DNA from: Cephalothrix simula
Taxonomy: Eukaryota > Nemertea > Palaeonemertea > Archinemertea > Cephalotrichidae
DNA length: 62,381 bases
NCBI GenBank assembly: GCA_035591015.1
Contig: JAXIUW010033341.1
Span: 1-62,381, forward strand
Direction: 5' to 3'
Shown: positions 30,863-40,530 of the stretch, piece after piece
How the letters are laid out: the number at the start of each line of letters is the position of its first letter
Numbering within the stretch: the first letter of the stretch is position 1
Program-made: the position numbers and the translations under genes
Notes under the pieces: model-generated
Told to the model about the DNA's origin: nothing
What the model saw: the letters and a program-made list of their open reading frames with translations, nothing else
Databases searched by the model: none

Positions 30863-31486
30863 ATGGATCTTTTTGAACAAGCAGAGCAGCAACTGCACAA
30901 TTTGCTAGATAAAGACGGCATTGCACATTACTACGGACCGATAATCTCTCGCAAAGAGGCTAACCGATATTTTGACGCCTTACTGCATGATGTGGCCTGG
31001 GAAAACGATCAGGCCATAATTTACGGCAAAGTTATCACCACTAAAAGAAAGGTGGCTTGGTATGCAGATTGGCCAATTTCTTATACCTACTCAAAAACGA
31101 CTAAACAGGCACGACCGTGGATACCGATTCTGGTAGAACTCAAACAGCTTATAGAGAAAGAAAGCGGCGAGTGTTTTAATTCATGCCTACTTAATCTGTA
31201 TCACGATGGCCATGAGGGCATGGCTTGGCACAGCGATGCTGAAAAAGAATTAAAGCGCAATGGTGCTATTGCCTCGCTTAGTTTGGGTGCCGTCCGCAAG
31301 TTCGCCTTCAAACATAAGCAAACGAAAGCGACTATAAACCAACTCTTAGAGCATGGCAGCCTACTAGTAATGAAGGGTGCAACACAGACCCATTGGCTGC
31401 ACCGCCTACCACCGACAAAACTGGTGCATGCGCCTCGCATCAGCTTAACTTTTCGGCAGATGAACTACAGCAAGCCTAAAGCCTAA
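30863..31486 (+). CDS. alkB: AlkB-like 2-oxoglutarate/Fe(II) DNA repair dioxygenase
   Basis: 207 residues. The iron ligands are His and Asp in MAWHSDAE and a distal His in THWLHRLP. The 2-oxoglutarate-binding arginine and the following selectivity arginine lie in RISLTFRQ. NLYHDGHEG precedes the HxD motif as in ALKBH2-type members. The enzyme removes methyl groups from 1-methyladenine and 3-methylcytosine by oxidation. It stands alone between two gene-poor stretches. The substrate range (DNA or RNA) cannot be settled by eye. Confidence 0.9.
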   Translation: MDLFEQAEQQLHNLLDKDGIAHYYGPIISRKEANRYFDALLHDVAWENDQAIIYGKVITTKRKVAWYADWPISYTYSKTTKQARPWIPILVELKQLIEKESGECFNSCLLNLYHDGHEGMAWHSDAEKELKRNGAIASLSLGAVRKFAFKHKQTKATINQLLEHGSLLVMKGATQTHWLHRLPPTKLVHAPRISLTFRQMNYSKPKA

Positions 31487-32225
31487 CTGCGCAAAGCCGA
31501 TGAGCCGACCACTACGTCCAACGAACTATGCGCTGTAATGGTTGCTGATTTGTAGCACCGCCTCTGGCCATCGCTACAATCTTAGGTGGTAATGCTCACC
31601 GCTCTTGAGCTGGTAAGCCCTATGCCACCGCATTAACTCTCCCAGTGCAATCGGCTACTAGAATTAATGTCCACAACATCTCCATACTCCCAAACTTTGC
31701 AACAACTGAGTTCGTGAACGGTTAGGTGATTATTTTGCAATGACTATTATTCTGAACACGACTCGCTGCTACCGCCGCTGCGAATTTGTTGTTCAAGCAA
31801 ATGGTTTTTAGATAGACACCCAACGCCCTACCAACATAGCCTCGCTCTAAGTTATACAAAGTCAACGGTGTAAATATCAACCTCTGCTGACAAAGCTGCT
31901 GGACTTGGCTTGCAACGAGCCGGCTTAGATTTAGGCAATTGCGTTAATATCAAAATAAATCATGATGATAAACCATTGCCTCAAGGTCAAATGCTTCAGG
32001 CTTTTTAATTAGAATTACGCACCGAAGTCTATCTCTTTAGGCAAGCGATGCTTCTGATGTGAAAGAGCTTCTATCAACCCTCAATCTTGTCGGGTTTTCG
32101 CCTACTGAAATAACTCTTTTTCAGTGCCTAAGAATAATGTTTATCTGTAAAATTGTTCTTGTCTATCGGCGATTATTGTGCCATACTGCGCTATCTTTTT
32201 AACTGTACAATTATGGAGCTTAATA
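31487..32225. other. Gene-poor stretch with a decayed coding region at about 31,877-32,130
   Basis: In the plus strand near 31,890-32,130 a broken frame reads DKAAGLGLQRAGLDLGNCVN, then after a stop LELRTEVYLFRQA, and after a one-base shift VKELLSTLNLVGFSPTEITL. The protein-like composition with stops and shifts suggests a dead gene; I do not recognise the family. The rest of the stretch shows nothing. Confidence 0.45.
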
Positions 32226-33800
32226 ATGATTCGTTTTCTTGTCACTTGCATTACGGCAATCTCAGTAATGTTTGGAATATCGTCAAATGTTCTAGCCAAA
32301 GATTTGATAATTGGTGTGAAAGCCGAGATTTCTGCTGCAGATCCGCATGTTTTATTCGGACCGAACCGTAACATTGGTGGTCAGGTTTACGAGCCGTTGT
32401 TCAAAACCGATGATGCGCAAAAACCCATTCCCGGAATGGTAGAGAATTGGAAAACACTTAATCCGAAACTTTATGAGTTCAAGCTGCGCAAGGGAGTTAA
32501 GTTTCATGATGGCACAACGCTAACCTCGGAAGATGTAAAGTTTTCTATTGATAGAGCACTTACTTTAGACAATCCCCGTACATTTAGGACTTATCTAAGC
32601 AATGTTGATAGTGTTGAGATTGTAAATGACAATACCTTCCGTATTCATACTAAAGAGCCAACGGCATTGCTGGTTAATAATCTATCAACTATGGGCATTG
32701 TCTCTAAAGCCAGCGCAGAGAATGCCAACGAAAACGCCTTTGCCGGTGGTAAAGTGGCCGGTGCTGGCCCCTATCGCTGGGTTAGCTATACACCGGGTGA
32801 TAGTGTTGTGCTAGAGGCCTTTGCTGATTACTGGGGTGGTGCTCCAACCTTTGACAGAGTTATCTACAAGTTTATCAGCAATGATTCAACTCGTGTTGCA
32901 GCCCTGTTATCTGGCGATGTGCAGATAATTGATGAAGTTCCCCCAACCTTAATTGACCGCCTTAAAGCCGATAAAAATATTGAAGTATTTTCGGGTGTTT
33001 CGTACATGCTGATCTATGTGGGCATGGATCAACACCGTGATGTGTCGCAATATGTTAAAGGGTTGGATGGCGAAGAAATCCCCAATCCATTCTTAGATGT
33101 TCGTGTTCGTAAGGCCATGTCGCTCTTAATTAATCGCGAGCTTATTAAAGACCGTATCATGAGCGACATGTCTGCTCCGTCGGGGCAGTTTGTACCCAAA
33201 GGCATGGTGGGTCATGTTGAGGGCATGGAGCCAGACCCCTACGATGTTGCCAGAGCTAAAGAATTATTGACCGAGGCCGGCTATCCCGATGGTTTTAGAC
33301 TTACCATTCATTGCACCAACGACCGGTATATGAATGATGACAAAATCTGCGAAGCCATGGGACAGTTGTTATCAGCCGGTGGAATCCCTACCGAAGTTCA
33401 AACCATACCTAGATCGGTTTATTTTCGGCGAGCATCGTCAGGTGGCCCCAACGGAGAACCAGAGTTTAGCTTTTTTATGGTCGGTATGGGTCCAGCCAAC
33501 GGTGTAGCCGATGCGGCCGTTAAAGCGTTGGCAAAAACCAGAGACAAAGCTGGTAACGGTGCCAACAACCGTGCACGATATTCTAATCCAAAGGTTGATA
33601 ACTTGGCATCTTTAGCTGCCAAAGAAATTGACCCAGAACGGCGTGAAGAATTACTGACCGAGGCCACCAAGCTAGCCATTGATGAGGTTGCGGTTATGCC
33701 TTTGCACCATCAATTTGGCATTTGGGCTGCTCGCAAAGGTTATACACTTAGGCCACGCACCGATGTGTTTAACCGTGCTGAAAATGTTACTCAAAAATAA
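32226..33800 (+). CDS. Peptide/opine-type ABC transporter substrate-binding protein
   Basis: 524 residues from the ATG at 32,226, which has GGAG 8 bases upstream; a longer frame from 32,178 would spoil the signal peptide. The signal peptide ends near VLAKD. The mature part is an SBP_bac_5 protein: VYEPLFKTD, PGMVENWK, LRKGVKFHDGTTLTSEDVKF and a C-terminal PLHHQFGIWA. It delivers its ligand to the permease pair and ATPases that follow. Family members bind oligopeptides, opines, nickel chelates or sugars, so the ligand is unknown. A strong hairpin lies directly after the gene. Confidence 0.92.
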   Translation: MIRFLVTCITAISVMFGISSNVLAKDLIIGVKAEISAADPHVLFGPNRNIGGQVYEPLFKTDDAQKPIPGMVENWKTLNPKLYEFKLRKGVKFHDGTTLTSEDVKFSIDRALTLDNPRTFRTYLSNVDSVEIVNDNTFRIHTKEPTALLVNNLSTMGIVSKASAENANENAFAGGKVAGAGPYRWVSYTPGDSVVLEAFADYWGGAPTFDRVIYKFISNDSTRVAALLSGDVQIIDEVPPTLIDRLKADKNIEVFSGVSYMLIYVGMDQHRDVSQYVKGLDGEEIPNPFLDVRVRKAMSLLINRELIKDRIMSDMSAPSGQFVPKGMVGHVEGMEPDPYDVARAKELLTEAGYPDGFRLTIHCTNDRYMNDDKICEAMGQLLSAGGIPTEVQTIPRSVYFRRASSGGPNGEPEFSFFMVGMGPANGVADAAVKALAKTRDKAGNGANNRARYSNPKVDNLASLAAKEIDPERREELLTEATKLAIDEVAVMPLHHQFGIWAARKGYTLRPRTDVFNRAENVTQK

Positions 33801-33812
33801 GTAACCTTGCTT

Positions 33813-33843
33813 GATCCTGCCCCTAAGTCTTCTGGGCAGGGTC
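33813..33843 (+). terminator. Stem-loop after the binding-protein gene
   Basis: GATCCTGCCC (33,813-33,822) pairs with GGGCAGGGTC (33,834-33,843), ten pairs with one G-T, around an 11-base loop. No T-run follows. Between a binding-protein gene and its permease genes such hairpins commonly act as partial terminators or 3'-end stabilisers, so that the binding protein is made in excess; that role is inference. Confidence 0.6.
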
Positions 33844-33941
33844 GCTTGGTGCAACTTATGACTTATAACTTATATTATAATTTTTAACAGATACCCTCCC
33901 CTCTTCTATACACACATATAGAATACTAAGAGACGCAAGAC

Positions 33942-34919
33942 ATGACTGAATTTCTCATCAGACGACTTTTGACGGCCAGCTTTGTCGTATTAGCAATGAT
34001 GGTTATCGTGTTCTTTGGCTTCAACGTGATTGGTGACCCGGTTTACTTGCTGGTTGACCCTCAGGCAACGCAAGCTCAAATTGAAGCGGCTCGCGCCTCA
34101 TTAGGACTTGACCAGCCGCTATACACTCAGTTTTGGAATTTCTTTGTGCGTGCCTTTGAGGGCGATTTGGGTAACAGCTTTGTTTTTGGAAGGCCAGTTG
34201 TTGATGTTATTTTAGAGCGACTTCCAGCAACTCTTGAGTTGGCTTTTTGCGCCTTCATGATTACCATACTCATCAGTATTCCGCTAGGTCTTTATGCTGG
34301 TCTACGGCCAAAATCTAAGATTTCTAAGGCCATCATGGCCGGTTCTATTTTTGGGTTTTCGCTACCGAGTTTTTGGGTAGGCATTGTGCTTATTCTTATT
34401 TTTTCGGTAACTTTGGGCTGGCTTCCCGCCACTGGTCGGGGCGATACGGTAGACGTTTTAGGAATACCAATCAGCTTTCTGACTTGGGACGGTCTAAAGC
34501 ATATTATTCTGCCGGCCATAAATCTTTCTTTGTTCAAAGCTGCGCTTATCACACGCCTTGTGCGAGCCGGAACGGTTGAGATTACCGGCCAAGACTACAT
34601 TAAATTTGCACGAGCCAAGGGCGTTTCTGGCTTGCGGTTGGTTGTTTTGCATGTTGGCAAAAACGTGATGATTCCCGTGGTAACCGTGATGGGCATTGAG
34701 CTAGGGCGTCTTATTGCATTTGCCGTAGTTACCGAAACTATTTTTTCTTGGCCGGGTATTGGCAAGCTGCTTATTGAGAGCATCCTCAATTTAGATCGCC
34801 CGGTCGTGGTCGCCTACCTAATGATGATCACCGTAATTTTCGTTATCATCAACATTGTTGTTGATATTCTTTATGTTTGGCTGGATCCTCGCATCCGTCT
34901 TGGCAGTCAAGCTCAGTAA
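33942..34919 (+). CDS. ABC transporter permease, DppB/OppB-type
   Basis: 325 residues, six membrane segments. The N-terminal MTEFLIRRLLTASFVVLAMM and the following GDPVYLLVDPQAT segment are typical of DppB-type subunits. The EAA-loop lies in DYIKFARAKGVSGLRLVVLHV, and the C-terminal ETIFSWPGIGKLLIESI is a family hallmark. It forms the pore with the next gene product in the inner membrane. The gap to the next gene is 16 bases. Confidence 0.92.
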   Translation: MTEFLIRRLLTASFVVLAMMVIVFFGFNVIGDPVYLLVDPQATQAQIEAARASLGLDQPLYTQFWNFFVRAFEGDLGNSFVFGRPVVDVILERLPATLELAFCAFMITILISIPLGLYAGLRPKSKISKAIMAGSIFGFSLPSFWVGIVLILIFSVTLGWLPATGRGDTVDVLGIPISFLTWDGLKHIILPAINLSLFKAALITRLVRAGTVEITGQDYIKFARAKGVSGLRLVVLHVGKNVMIPVVTVMGIELGRLIAFAVVTETIFSWPGIGKLLIESILNLDRPVVVAYLMMITVIFVIINIVVDILYVWLDPRIRLGSQAQ

Positions 34920-34935
34920 TCAGTAAGAGGACGGT

Positions 34936-35817
34936 ATGCAACAAGAATCTTCTTTCTTCAGCAAACTAAAACACTTTGCCGAAAGCCCCTTGGCTGTGAT
35001 GGCACTAGTCTTGTTGACTATCTTTCCGATCATCGCCCTTTTTGCGCCCTTTATTGCTCCGCAAGACCCCTATGATCTATCAACCGTTTCTATAATGAAC
35101 GGACGCCTTACTCCCGGCTCACAAGATTTTACCGGAAGCATGACCTTCATTTTAGGCACTGATGAAGCTGGCCGAGACCTGTTTAGTGCCATCCTCTACG
35201 GGCTGCGTATTTCAATTTTTATCGGCGTGGTCAGTGCAGTTATCGGCGCAGTTATCGGCTCATCGCTAGGGTTGGCAGCGGCATATTTTGGCGGTCGTAC
35301 AGAGTCAATAATTATGCGTGTGGTTGACTTACAGCTTAGCTTTCCGGCCATCCTAATTGCCTTGGTATTACTAGCCACGCTCGGGCAGGGCATTGATAAG
35401 GTTCTTATCGCTCTTATCGTTGTGCAGTGGGCGTATTATGCTCGTACCGTCCGTGGCGTTGCTTTGGCTGAAAACTCTAAAGATTATGTGGCAGCAGCAA
35501 AATCTCAGGGATTGCCACCCATCAAAATCATGTTCAGGCATGTCCTGCCTAATTGCTTGCCACCGCTGTTGGTTATTCTTACGGTGCAGTCGGCGCATGC
35601 TATCACCTTAGAGGCCACACTTAGCTTTTTGGGGCTGGGACTGCCAAAAACACAGCCATCGCTGGGGCTTTTAATCGCCAATGGTTTTGAGTTCATGCTC
35701 AGCTATGAATACTGGATTGCAATTTATCCCGGTGTAGCATTGCTACTTCTGGTGCTGAGTATCAATCTTGTTGGCGACCGCCTGCGTGATGTTTTTAACC
35801 CGAGAATGGTGCGCTAA
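34936..35817 (+). CDS. ABC transporter permease, DppC/OppC-type
   Basis: 293 residues. An N-terminal helix precedes the periplasmic segment ending in ILGTDEAGRDLFSAILYGLR, the DppC hallmark. The EAA-loop is KDYVAAAKSQGLPPIKIMFRH, and LSFLGLGLPKTQPSLG follows near the end. It pairs with the DppB-type subunit before it. The next gene begins 1 base after its stop codon. Confidence 0.92.
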   Translation: MQQESSFFSKLKHFAESPLAVMALVLLTIFPIIALFAPFIAPQDPYDLSTVSIMNGRLTPGSQDFTGSMTFILGTDEAGRDLFSAILYGLRISIFIGVVSAVIGAVIGSSLGLAAAYFGGRTESIIMRVVDLQLSFPAILIALVLLATLGQGIDKVLIALIVVQWAYYARTVRGVALAENSKDYVAAAKSQGLPPIKIMFRHVLPNCLPPLLVILTVQSAHAITLEATLSFLGLGLPKTQPSLGLLIANGFEFMLSYEYWIAIYPGVALLLLVLSINLVGDRLRDVFNPRMVR

Positions 35818-35818
35818 C

Positions 35819-36808
35819 ATGACCGAGTATGCATTAGAAGTCTGCGGTTTGCAGACACAGTTTTCAGGCAAAGGCTGGCTGGCCAAGGCCGTTGATGGCA
35901 TCGATATCAACGTGCGTAAAGGCGAAATTGTGGGGCTTGTTGGTGAAAGTGGCTCTGGCAAAACGGTAGCCGGCTTCTCAATTATGGGTCTAATTGACCC
36001 GCCCGGCAAGATTGCAGCCGGTTCCGTAAAACTAAATGGCACCGAACTACGCCAACTGTCTGATAGAGCCATTGCCAAGCTACGGGGCAATAAGATGGCC
36101 ATGGTCTTTCAAGACCCGTTGATGACGCTTAATCCGGTACTCAGAATTGATACTCAGATGGTTGAGGCCATCCGCCTCCATCGCCAAATGCCCAAAGCCA
36201 AAGCTCTGAAACTGGCTGAACAAAGCTTGGCTAATGTGGGTATTCCGTCACCGGCCGAGCGGCTGAAGAGCTATCCGCACGAATTATCGGGCGGAATGCG
36301 CCAGCGTGTAGCGATTGCAATTGCTCTGCTTAACGAACCCGAGCTGATTATTGCTGACGAACCAACCACGGCTCTTGATGTTACCATTCAGGCGCAAATT
36401 CTTTATTTAATTCAGAATCTTGCCAAAGACCGCAACACAGGACTAATTTGGATTACACATGACCTTGGAGTTGCTGCCGAAATCTCAGAGCGGATTGCAG
36501 TTATGTATGCCGGGCGCATTGTTGAAGAAGGCCCTACTGATGATGTGCTTGATCGCCCCCAACACCCGTATACGGAAGGTTTGCTAAAATCTCTGCCTGA
36601 AGGCCAAGAACCAAAGGGGCGGCTTTACCAAATCTCGGGCATGACCCCGTCTTTAACCAACCTGCCTCAGGGTTGCCCCTTTGCGCCTCGCTGCGCCAAG
36701 GCAACTGATATTTGTAATACACTGCCTGAAGAAACCCGTGTCGGCAATATACGCTTCCGCTGTCATCATCCGGCGCATCTTCCACAAGCCACTAAGGAGA
36801 ACCAATGA
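35819..36808 (+). CDS. ABC transporter ATPase, DppD/OppD-type
   Basis: 330 residues from the ATG at 35,819, directly after the permease stop; a longer frame from 35,768 overlaps that gene and is unlikely. Walker A is GESGSGKT, the signature is LSGGMRQRV, Walker B is [12 protein letters not shown] and the H-loop is ITHD. The C-terminal oligopeptide-type Cys cluster is present ([15 protein letters not shown]), which in this family can bind an iron-sulfur cluster. It energises the importer with the next ATPase, whose start overlaps by 4 bases. Confidence 0.92.
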   Translation: MTEYALEVCGLQTQFSGKGWLAKAVDGIDINVRKGEIVGLVGESGSGKTVAGFSIMGLIDPPGKIAAGSVKLNGTELRQLSDRAIAKLRGNKMAMVFQDPLMTLNPVLRIDTQMVEAIRLHRQMPKAKALKLAEQSLANVGIPSPAERLKSYPHELSGGMRQRVAIAIALLNEPELIIADEPTTALDVTIQAQILYLIQNLAKDRNTGLIWITHDLGVAAEISERIAVMYAGRIVEEGPTDDVLDRPQHPYTEGLLKSLPEGQEPKGRLYQISGMTPSLTNLPQGCPFAPRCAKATDICNTLPEETRVGNIRFRCHHPAHLPQATKENQ

Positions 36809-37800
36809 GCTTTCTTGATGTACGTGGTCTAAAAAAAACCTTCGCCAAGCAACCCGACCTAATTGCCCGCGGACTGCGGGCTATGAACGTACAAACTAAC
36901 ATTCCACCCGTTGTTCAGGCTGTGCGTGAGGCCTCTTTTGCTATCAATGAGGGCGAAATACTGGGTTTAATCGGCGAGTCTGGCTGTGGCAAATCTACGA
37001 TTGCCCGCATGTTAGCGGGTATAACCGCTCCTACGGCCGGCTCAATCACCTTAGATGGGCATGATATAGTCGGCTTGAATACGGCCGAAGCCCGAGCAGC
37101 AGCGATGGATATTCAAATGGTCTTCCAAGATGCCGCCGCAGCCATGAACCCTCGCTATAAGGTGCAAGATATTATCGCCGAAGCACCAGTTTATCATGGT
37201 CGGATGAAGGCTTCTGAAGCGGAGTCTAAGGTTGCCGAAGTGCTGGAGGCTGTCAGCATGGGTGCCGATGTTTCCAAGCGCTTTCCTCATCAGTTTTCTG
37301 GCGGACAACGTCAGCGCATTGGTATTGCTCGGGCGTTGGCTATGAATCCACGGCTGCTGATTTGCGATGAACCTGTCGCAGCTCTTGATGTATCAATTCA
37401 GGCACAGGTCATTAATCTTTTTCTTAATCTGCGTGACAAATTTAACCTGACTTATGTATTTATTAGCCACGATTTATCCGTTGTGCGCCATATTTCAGAC
37501 CGTGTCGCCATTATGTATTTGGGTGAAATCGTAGAAAGCGCAACTACCGCAGAGATTTTTGCCAATCCGCAGCATCCGTATACGCAGGCACTGATGTCGC
37601 AGAATCCATCAATTTCTAATCGCCACAAGGTGCATACGCCACTTGAAGGCGAGGTGCCATCACCAATCAATCCGCCATCGGGCTGCTATTTTCATCCCCG
37701 CTGCTCTAAGGCCACCGACCGCTGCCGTGTTGAACACCCCGAGCTAAGAACCATTGGAGGCGCACAAGTTGCCTGCCATCTAGCCAAAGCCAGCCCATGA
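36805..37800 (+). CDS. ABC transporter ATPase, DppF/OppF-type
   Basis: 331 residues. Walker A GESGCGKS, signature FSGGQRQRIGIARAL, Walker B LLICDEPVAALD, H-loop ISHDLSVVRH, and the C-terminal Cys motif GCYFHPRCSKATDRC. An insertion of about 30 residues before the Walker A (QPDLIARGLRAMNVQTNIPP) is longer than usual for DppF. The gene reads intact through an A8 run at about 36,831. The next gene overlaps by 4 bases, linking the importer to an amidohydrolase. Confidence 0.92.
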   Translation: MSFLDVRGLKKTFAKQPDLIARGLRAMNVQTNIPPVVQAVREASFAINEGEILGLIGESGCGKSTIARMLAGITAPTAGSITLDGHDIVGLNTAEARAAAMDIQMVFQDAAAAMNPRYKVQDIIAEAPVYHGRMKASEAESKVAEVLEAVSMGADVSKRFPHQFSGGQRQRIGIARALAMNPRLLICDEPVAALDVSIQAQVINLFLNLRDKFNLTYVFISHDLSVVRHISDRVAIMYLGEIVESATTAEIFANPQHPYTQALMSQNPSISNRHKVHTPLEGEVPSPINPPSGCYFHPRCSKATDRCRVEHPELRTIGGAQVACHLAKASP

Positions 37801-38654
37801 AATTAGCGCAGAGTTTCAGTGAGATCAACCAATCTTATGCGCTTATTTTGCCCGATGACCAGCTAACGCCGGTGCTGCTTGACAGCCCCCATAGCTGCAA
37901 AGATTATCCGGCTGAGTTTCATCCAGCCTGCACTGAGGCCGATCTATTAACTAGCTGGGATGCCTTTGTTGACGAGTTATTTAGTGCTGCGCCAGATTTG
38001 GGCGCACCGTTGCTTAGTGCTCGTTTTCCACGCTTCTTCCTTGACCCAAACCGAGCTAGAGATGACATTGACTTAGAGCTTGTTCAAGGCCAGTTGCCCT
38101 TTGCGACACAGCCTACCGACAAATCACAAAAGGGGTTTGGGCTGCTGCGCCGCTATGCTCTGCCGGGTGTGAAGGTTTATGCCAAGCCAATTCCCGTGCT
38201 AGAACTGCTCAAAAGCATTGAAAACTATTACGACCCCTATCATCTGCGGTTGGCCGCACTGATTGATGAGGCTGCCCAGCAGTTTGGTCGTGTGGTGCAT
38301 TTAGATTGCCATTCAATGAAGTCTCGGGGCAATGCTATGAATGATGACCACGGAGCCCCACGTCCCGATATTGTAATTAGTGATATCTTTGGAACAACGG
38401 CTGATTCAGCTCTAACGAAGCGGTTGGCAACGTTGATGTCTGAAGCCGGCTTCCAAACAAAAATCAATGACCCTTACAAGGGCGGCCATATAATCCATCG
38501 CCACAGCGACCCCCAGCGCAATCGGCATAGCATTCAAATTGAGGTTAATCGGGTGCTATACATGGACGAAGCCAAGTTTACTAAGTCTGATAACTTTGGA
38601 GCAGTTCAATCAAAGCTGAGCGATGTTCTCGCAAAATTTATTGCCGAAGTCTAA
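37797..38654 (+). CDS. N-formylglutamate amidohydrolase-family protein
   Basis: 285 residues of the FGase family, a zinc-dependent fold. The conserved opening is LLDSPHSCKDYPAEF. Other hallmarks are FPRFFLDPNRARDDID, the metal-site HLDCHSMKSRG, and NDPYKGGHIIHRHSDP with IQIEVNR near the end. Classical members hydrolyse N-formylglutamate in histidine breakdown, but no hut gene is nearby. Translational coupling to a peptide-type importer suggests that it deacylates the imported compound, which is inference. Confidence 0.88.
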   Translation: MKLAQSFSEINQSYALILPDDQLTPVLLDSPHSCKDYPAEFHPACTEADLLTSWDAFVDELFSAAPDLGAPLLSARFPRFFLDPNRARDDIDLELVQGQLPFATQPTDKSQKGFGLLRRYALPGVKVYAKPIPVLELLKSIENYYDPYHLRLAALIDEAAQQFGRVVHLDCHSMKSRGNAMNDDHGAPRPDIVISDIFGTTADSALTKRLATLMSEAGFQTKINDPYKGGHIIHRHSDPQRNRHSIQIEVNRVLYMDEAKFTKSDNFGAVQSKLSDVLAKFIAEV

Positions 38655-38872
38655 GAAGTTTTTTGCGACTTAGCATGGTTCTGAATTCCTAGCCCTCACG
38701 GCTAAACTCAGCGTGGCTTGCCTCTATCTCTAGCTCTTCATCGCTAAACCCTGCGTAGCCTGTACCTGCTATGAAATCCATTGAGCATGAGGAATGCTTG
38801 TGTCGGTGGGTGTTTGCTATCAAAAAAATAGAACTGTGGCAGTTTTGGCAAGTTTTGCTTAGATTGAATACG
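38655..38872. other. Upstream part of a 545-base intergenic region
   Basis: No gene seen. Short minus-strand frames here lack coding character. The regulatory-looking elements of the region lie further right, at 38,873-38,910 and 39,145-39,176. Confidence 0.5.
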
Positions 38873-38910
38873 CTTGCAAATTCTTGCATTCGCTTGCAAA
38901 CTGTTATACT
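38873..38910 (+). promoter_or_regulatory. Three 10-bp-phased CTTGCAWW repeats next to a -10 box
   Basis: CTTGCAAA (38,873), CTTGCATT (38,883) and CTTGCAAA (38,893) are spaced exactly ten bases apart, one helical turn. They run into TATACT at 38,905-38,910. TTGCAT (38,884-38,889) could serve as a -35 box with a 15-base spacer. The array lies about 290 bases upstream of the HpsN-type gene. The exact phasing suggests a protein-binding iteron set overlapping a promoter. Confidence 0.5.
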
Positions 38911-39144
38911 GTTTTAGAAAGAATATGGTCTGCATGGTCTCGTTAAGTCTAGGTTAGGTCTAATTTAAGTTTAATGAGAGCGGCACATATATAGTTTTTG
39001 CGAAGTATTGCAGGCTCATTATCTTAAAATAATACGCTGGCTGAACAAGAGCCATAGAATTATGGCAGTCATGGCCACGAACAAATAGAAGAAGTCTGAA
39101 TAAACAGAGTTTTTAATTGTTCGCTGTAGCAATTGTAGAAGACA

Positions 39145-39176
39145 CCAGATGCTGTTGATAAACGACCGGCATCTGG
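39145..39176. promoter_or_regulatory. 8-bp perfect dyad in the leader of the HpsN-type gene
   Basis: CCAGATGC (39,145-39,152) and GCATCTGG (39,169-39,176) form a perfect inverted repeat with a 16-base spacer, ending 23 bases before the ATG at 39,200. It could be an operator dyad or an RNA hairpin just before the ribosome binding site. The LacI-type protein at 42,364 is a possible binder, but this dyad lacks the central CG of typical LacI-family sites. Confidence 0.45.
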
Positions 39177-39199
39177 CTAATTAAGAAGGGTGAATAATT

Positions 39200-40510
39200 A
39201 TGGCAATTAAATGGCTTAAAGAAGGTAAGGCAGAATCTGATAAAGCGGCAGATGATGCTGAGACTAGAACAATAGTTGAAGCCACCTTGGCGCAAATCAA
39301 AACTGGTGGAGACGCCGCAGTTCGTGAACTAGCAGCAAAATTTGATAACTACACTCCGCAGTCATTCCGCTTAACCGAGCAGCAAATTCAAGCCAGCATC
39401 GCTAAGGTGTCTAGCAGAGACTTAGACGATATTAAGTTTGCTCAAGAACAAATTCGCAACTTTGCACAGGCTCAGCGTGATGCTCTGCAAGATATTGAAG
39501 TAGAGCCCATTCCCGGAGTAATCTTGGGGCATAAAAACATACCGGTTCAATCAGTGGGCTGCTATGTTCCGAGCGGAAAGTTTCCTATGGTCGCCTCAGC
39601 TCATATGTCGGTGGCCACGGCCAGCGTTGCCGGCGTACCGCGCATCGTTGCTTGCACTCCACCTTTTAAGGGTGAGCCTAATCCGGCCGTCATCGCTGCT
39701 ATACATCTTGGTGGAGCGCATGAAATTTATGTACTCGGCGGCATTCAAGCGGTTGGAGCTATGGCTTTGGGCACCGAAACCATCAAGCCCGTTCATTTAT
39801 TAGTTGGTCCCGGAAACGCCTTTGTGGCCGAGGCCAAGCGTCAGTTATTCGGCAAAGTAGGCATTGATTTACTGGCTGGCCCAACCGAAACCATGCTCGT
39901 TGCCGATGAAACCGTAGACGGCGAACTGTGCGCCACAGACTTATTAGGCCAAGCCGAACACGGCTATAACTCGCCGGCTTGTTTGGTAACTAATTCTCAT
40001 AAATTGGCTGAAGATACCTTGGCCGAAGTAGAGCGTCTGTTGAAGATTTTACCCACCGCCGAGACGGCCGCCATTAGTTGGCGAGATTATGGCGAGGTTA
40101 TACTGTGCGATAGCTACGAAGAAATGCTGGAAGTCTCTGAAGATAAAGCCTATGAACACGTGCAGGTAATGACTGATCGTGATGATTGGTTCTTAGAAAA
40201 TATGACTTGCTACGGCGGACTGTTTTTGGGCGCACGCACCAATGTTTCTAATGGCGATAAAGTTATTGGCACTAATCATACTTTACCCACCAAAAAAGCC
40301 GGCCGCTATACCGGCGGTTTATGGGTCGGCAAGTACCTTAAAACTCACAGCTATCAAAAAATCACCACCGATGAAGCCGCAGCTAAAATTGGTGAATATG
40401 GCTCACGGCTATGTATGCTTGAGGGCTTTGTTGGCCATGCCGAGCAATGTAATATTCGTGTAAGACGCTATGGTCATAAAGATGTTCCCTATGGCACCGG
40501 GGCGCAATAA
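39200..40510 (+). CDS. Histidinol-dehydrogenase-family alcohol dehydrogenase, HpsN-type
   Basis: 436 residues. HisD-family zinc ligands and catalytic residues are kept: Gln and His in LLGQAEHG, the catalytic Glu-His in YEHVQVMT, the Asp in GDKVIGTNH and the C-terminal His in EGFVGHAEQ. The segment [20 protein letters not shown] and the ending NIRVRRYG are those of the HpsN (sulfopropanediol 3-dehydrogenase) branch rather than biosynthetic HisD. No other his gene is near. It probably oxidises a primary alcohol to a carboxylate in two NAD-linked steps. The substrate here is unknown: no sulfolactate-degrading gene (suyAB) is present, so a DHPS role is only one option. Confidence 0.85.
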   Translation: MAIKWLKEGKAESDKAADDAETRTIVEATLAQIKTGGDAAVRELAAKFDNYTPQSFRLTEQQIQASIAKVSSRDLDDIKFAQEQIRNFAQAQRDALQDIEVEPIPGVILGHKNIPVQSVGCYVPSGKFPMVASAHMSVATASVAGVPRIVACTPPFKGEPNPAVIAAIHLGGAHEIYVLGGIQAVGAMALGTETIKPVHLLVGPGNAFVAEAKRQLFGKVGIDLLAGPTETMLVADETVDGELCATDLLGQAEHGYNSPACLVTNSHKLAEDTLAEVERLLKILPTAETAAISWRDYGEVILCDSYEEMLEVSEDKAYEHVQVMTDRDDWFLENMTCYGGLFLGARTNVSNGDKVIGTNHTLPTKKAGRYTGGLWVGKYLKTHSYQKITTDEAAAKIGEYGSRLCMLEGFVGHAEQCNIRVRRYGHKDVPYGTGAQ

Positions 40511-40530
40511 ATGTTTACTACTATGAACTT

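Noticed and set aside
39200-40510. Biosynthetic histidinol dehydrogenase hisD
   Set aside because: HpsN-branch segments and a catabolic neighbourhood without his genes make the biosynthetic role unlikely.
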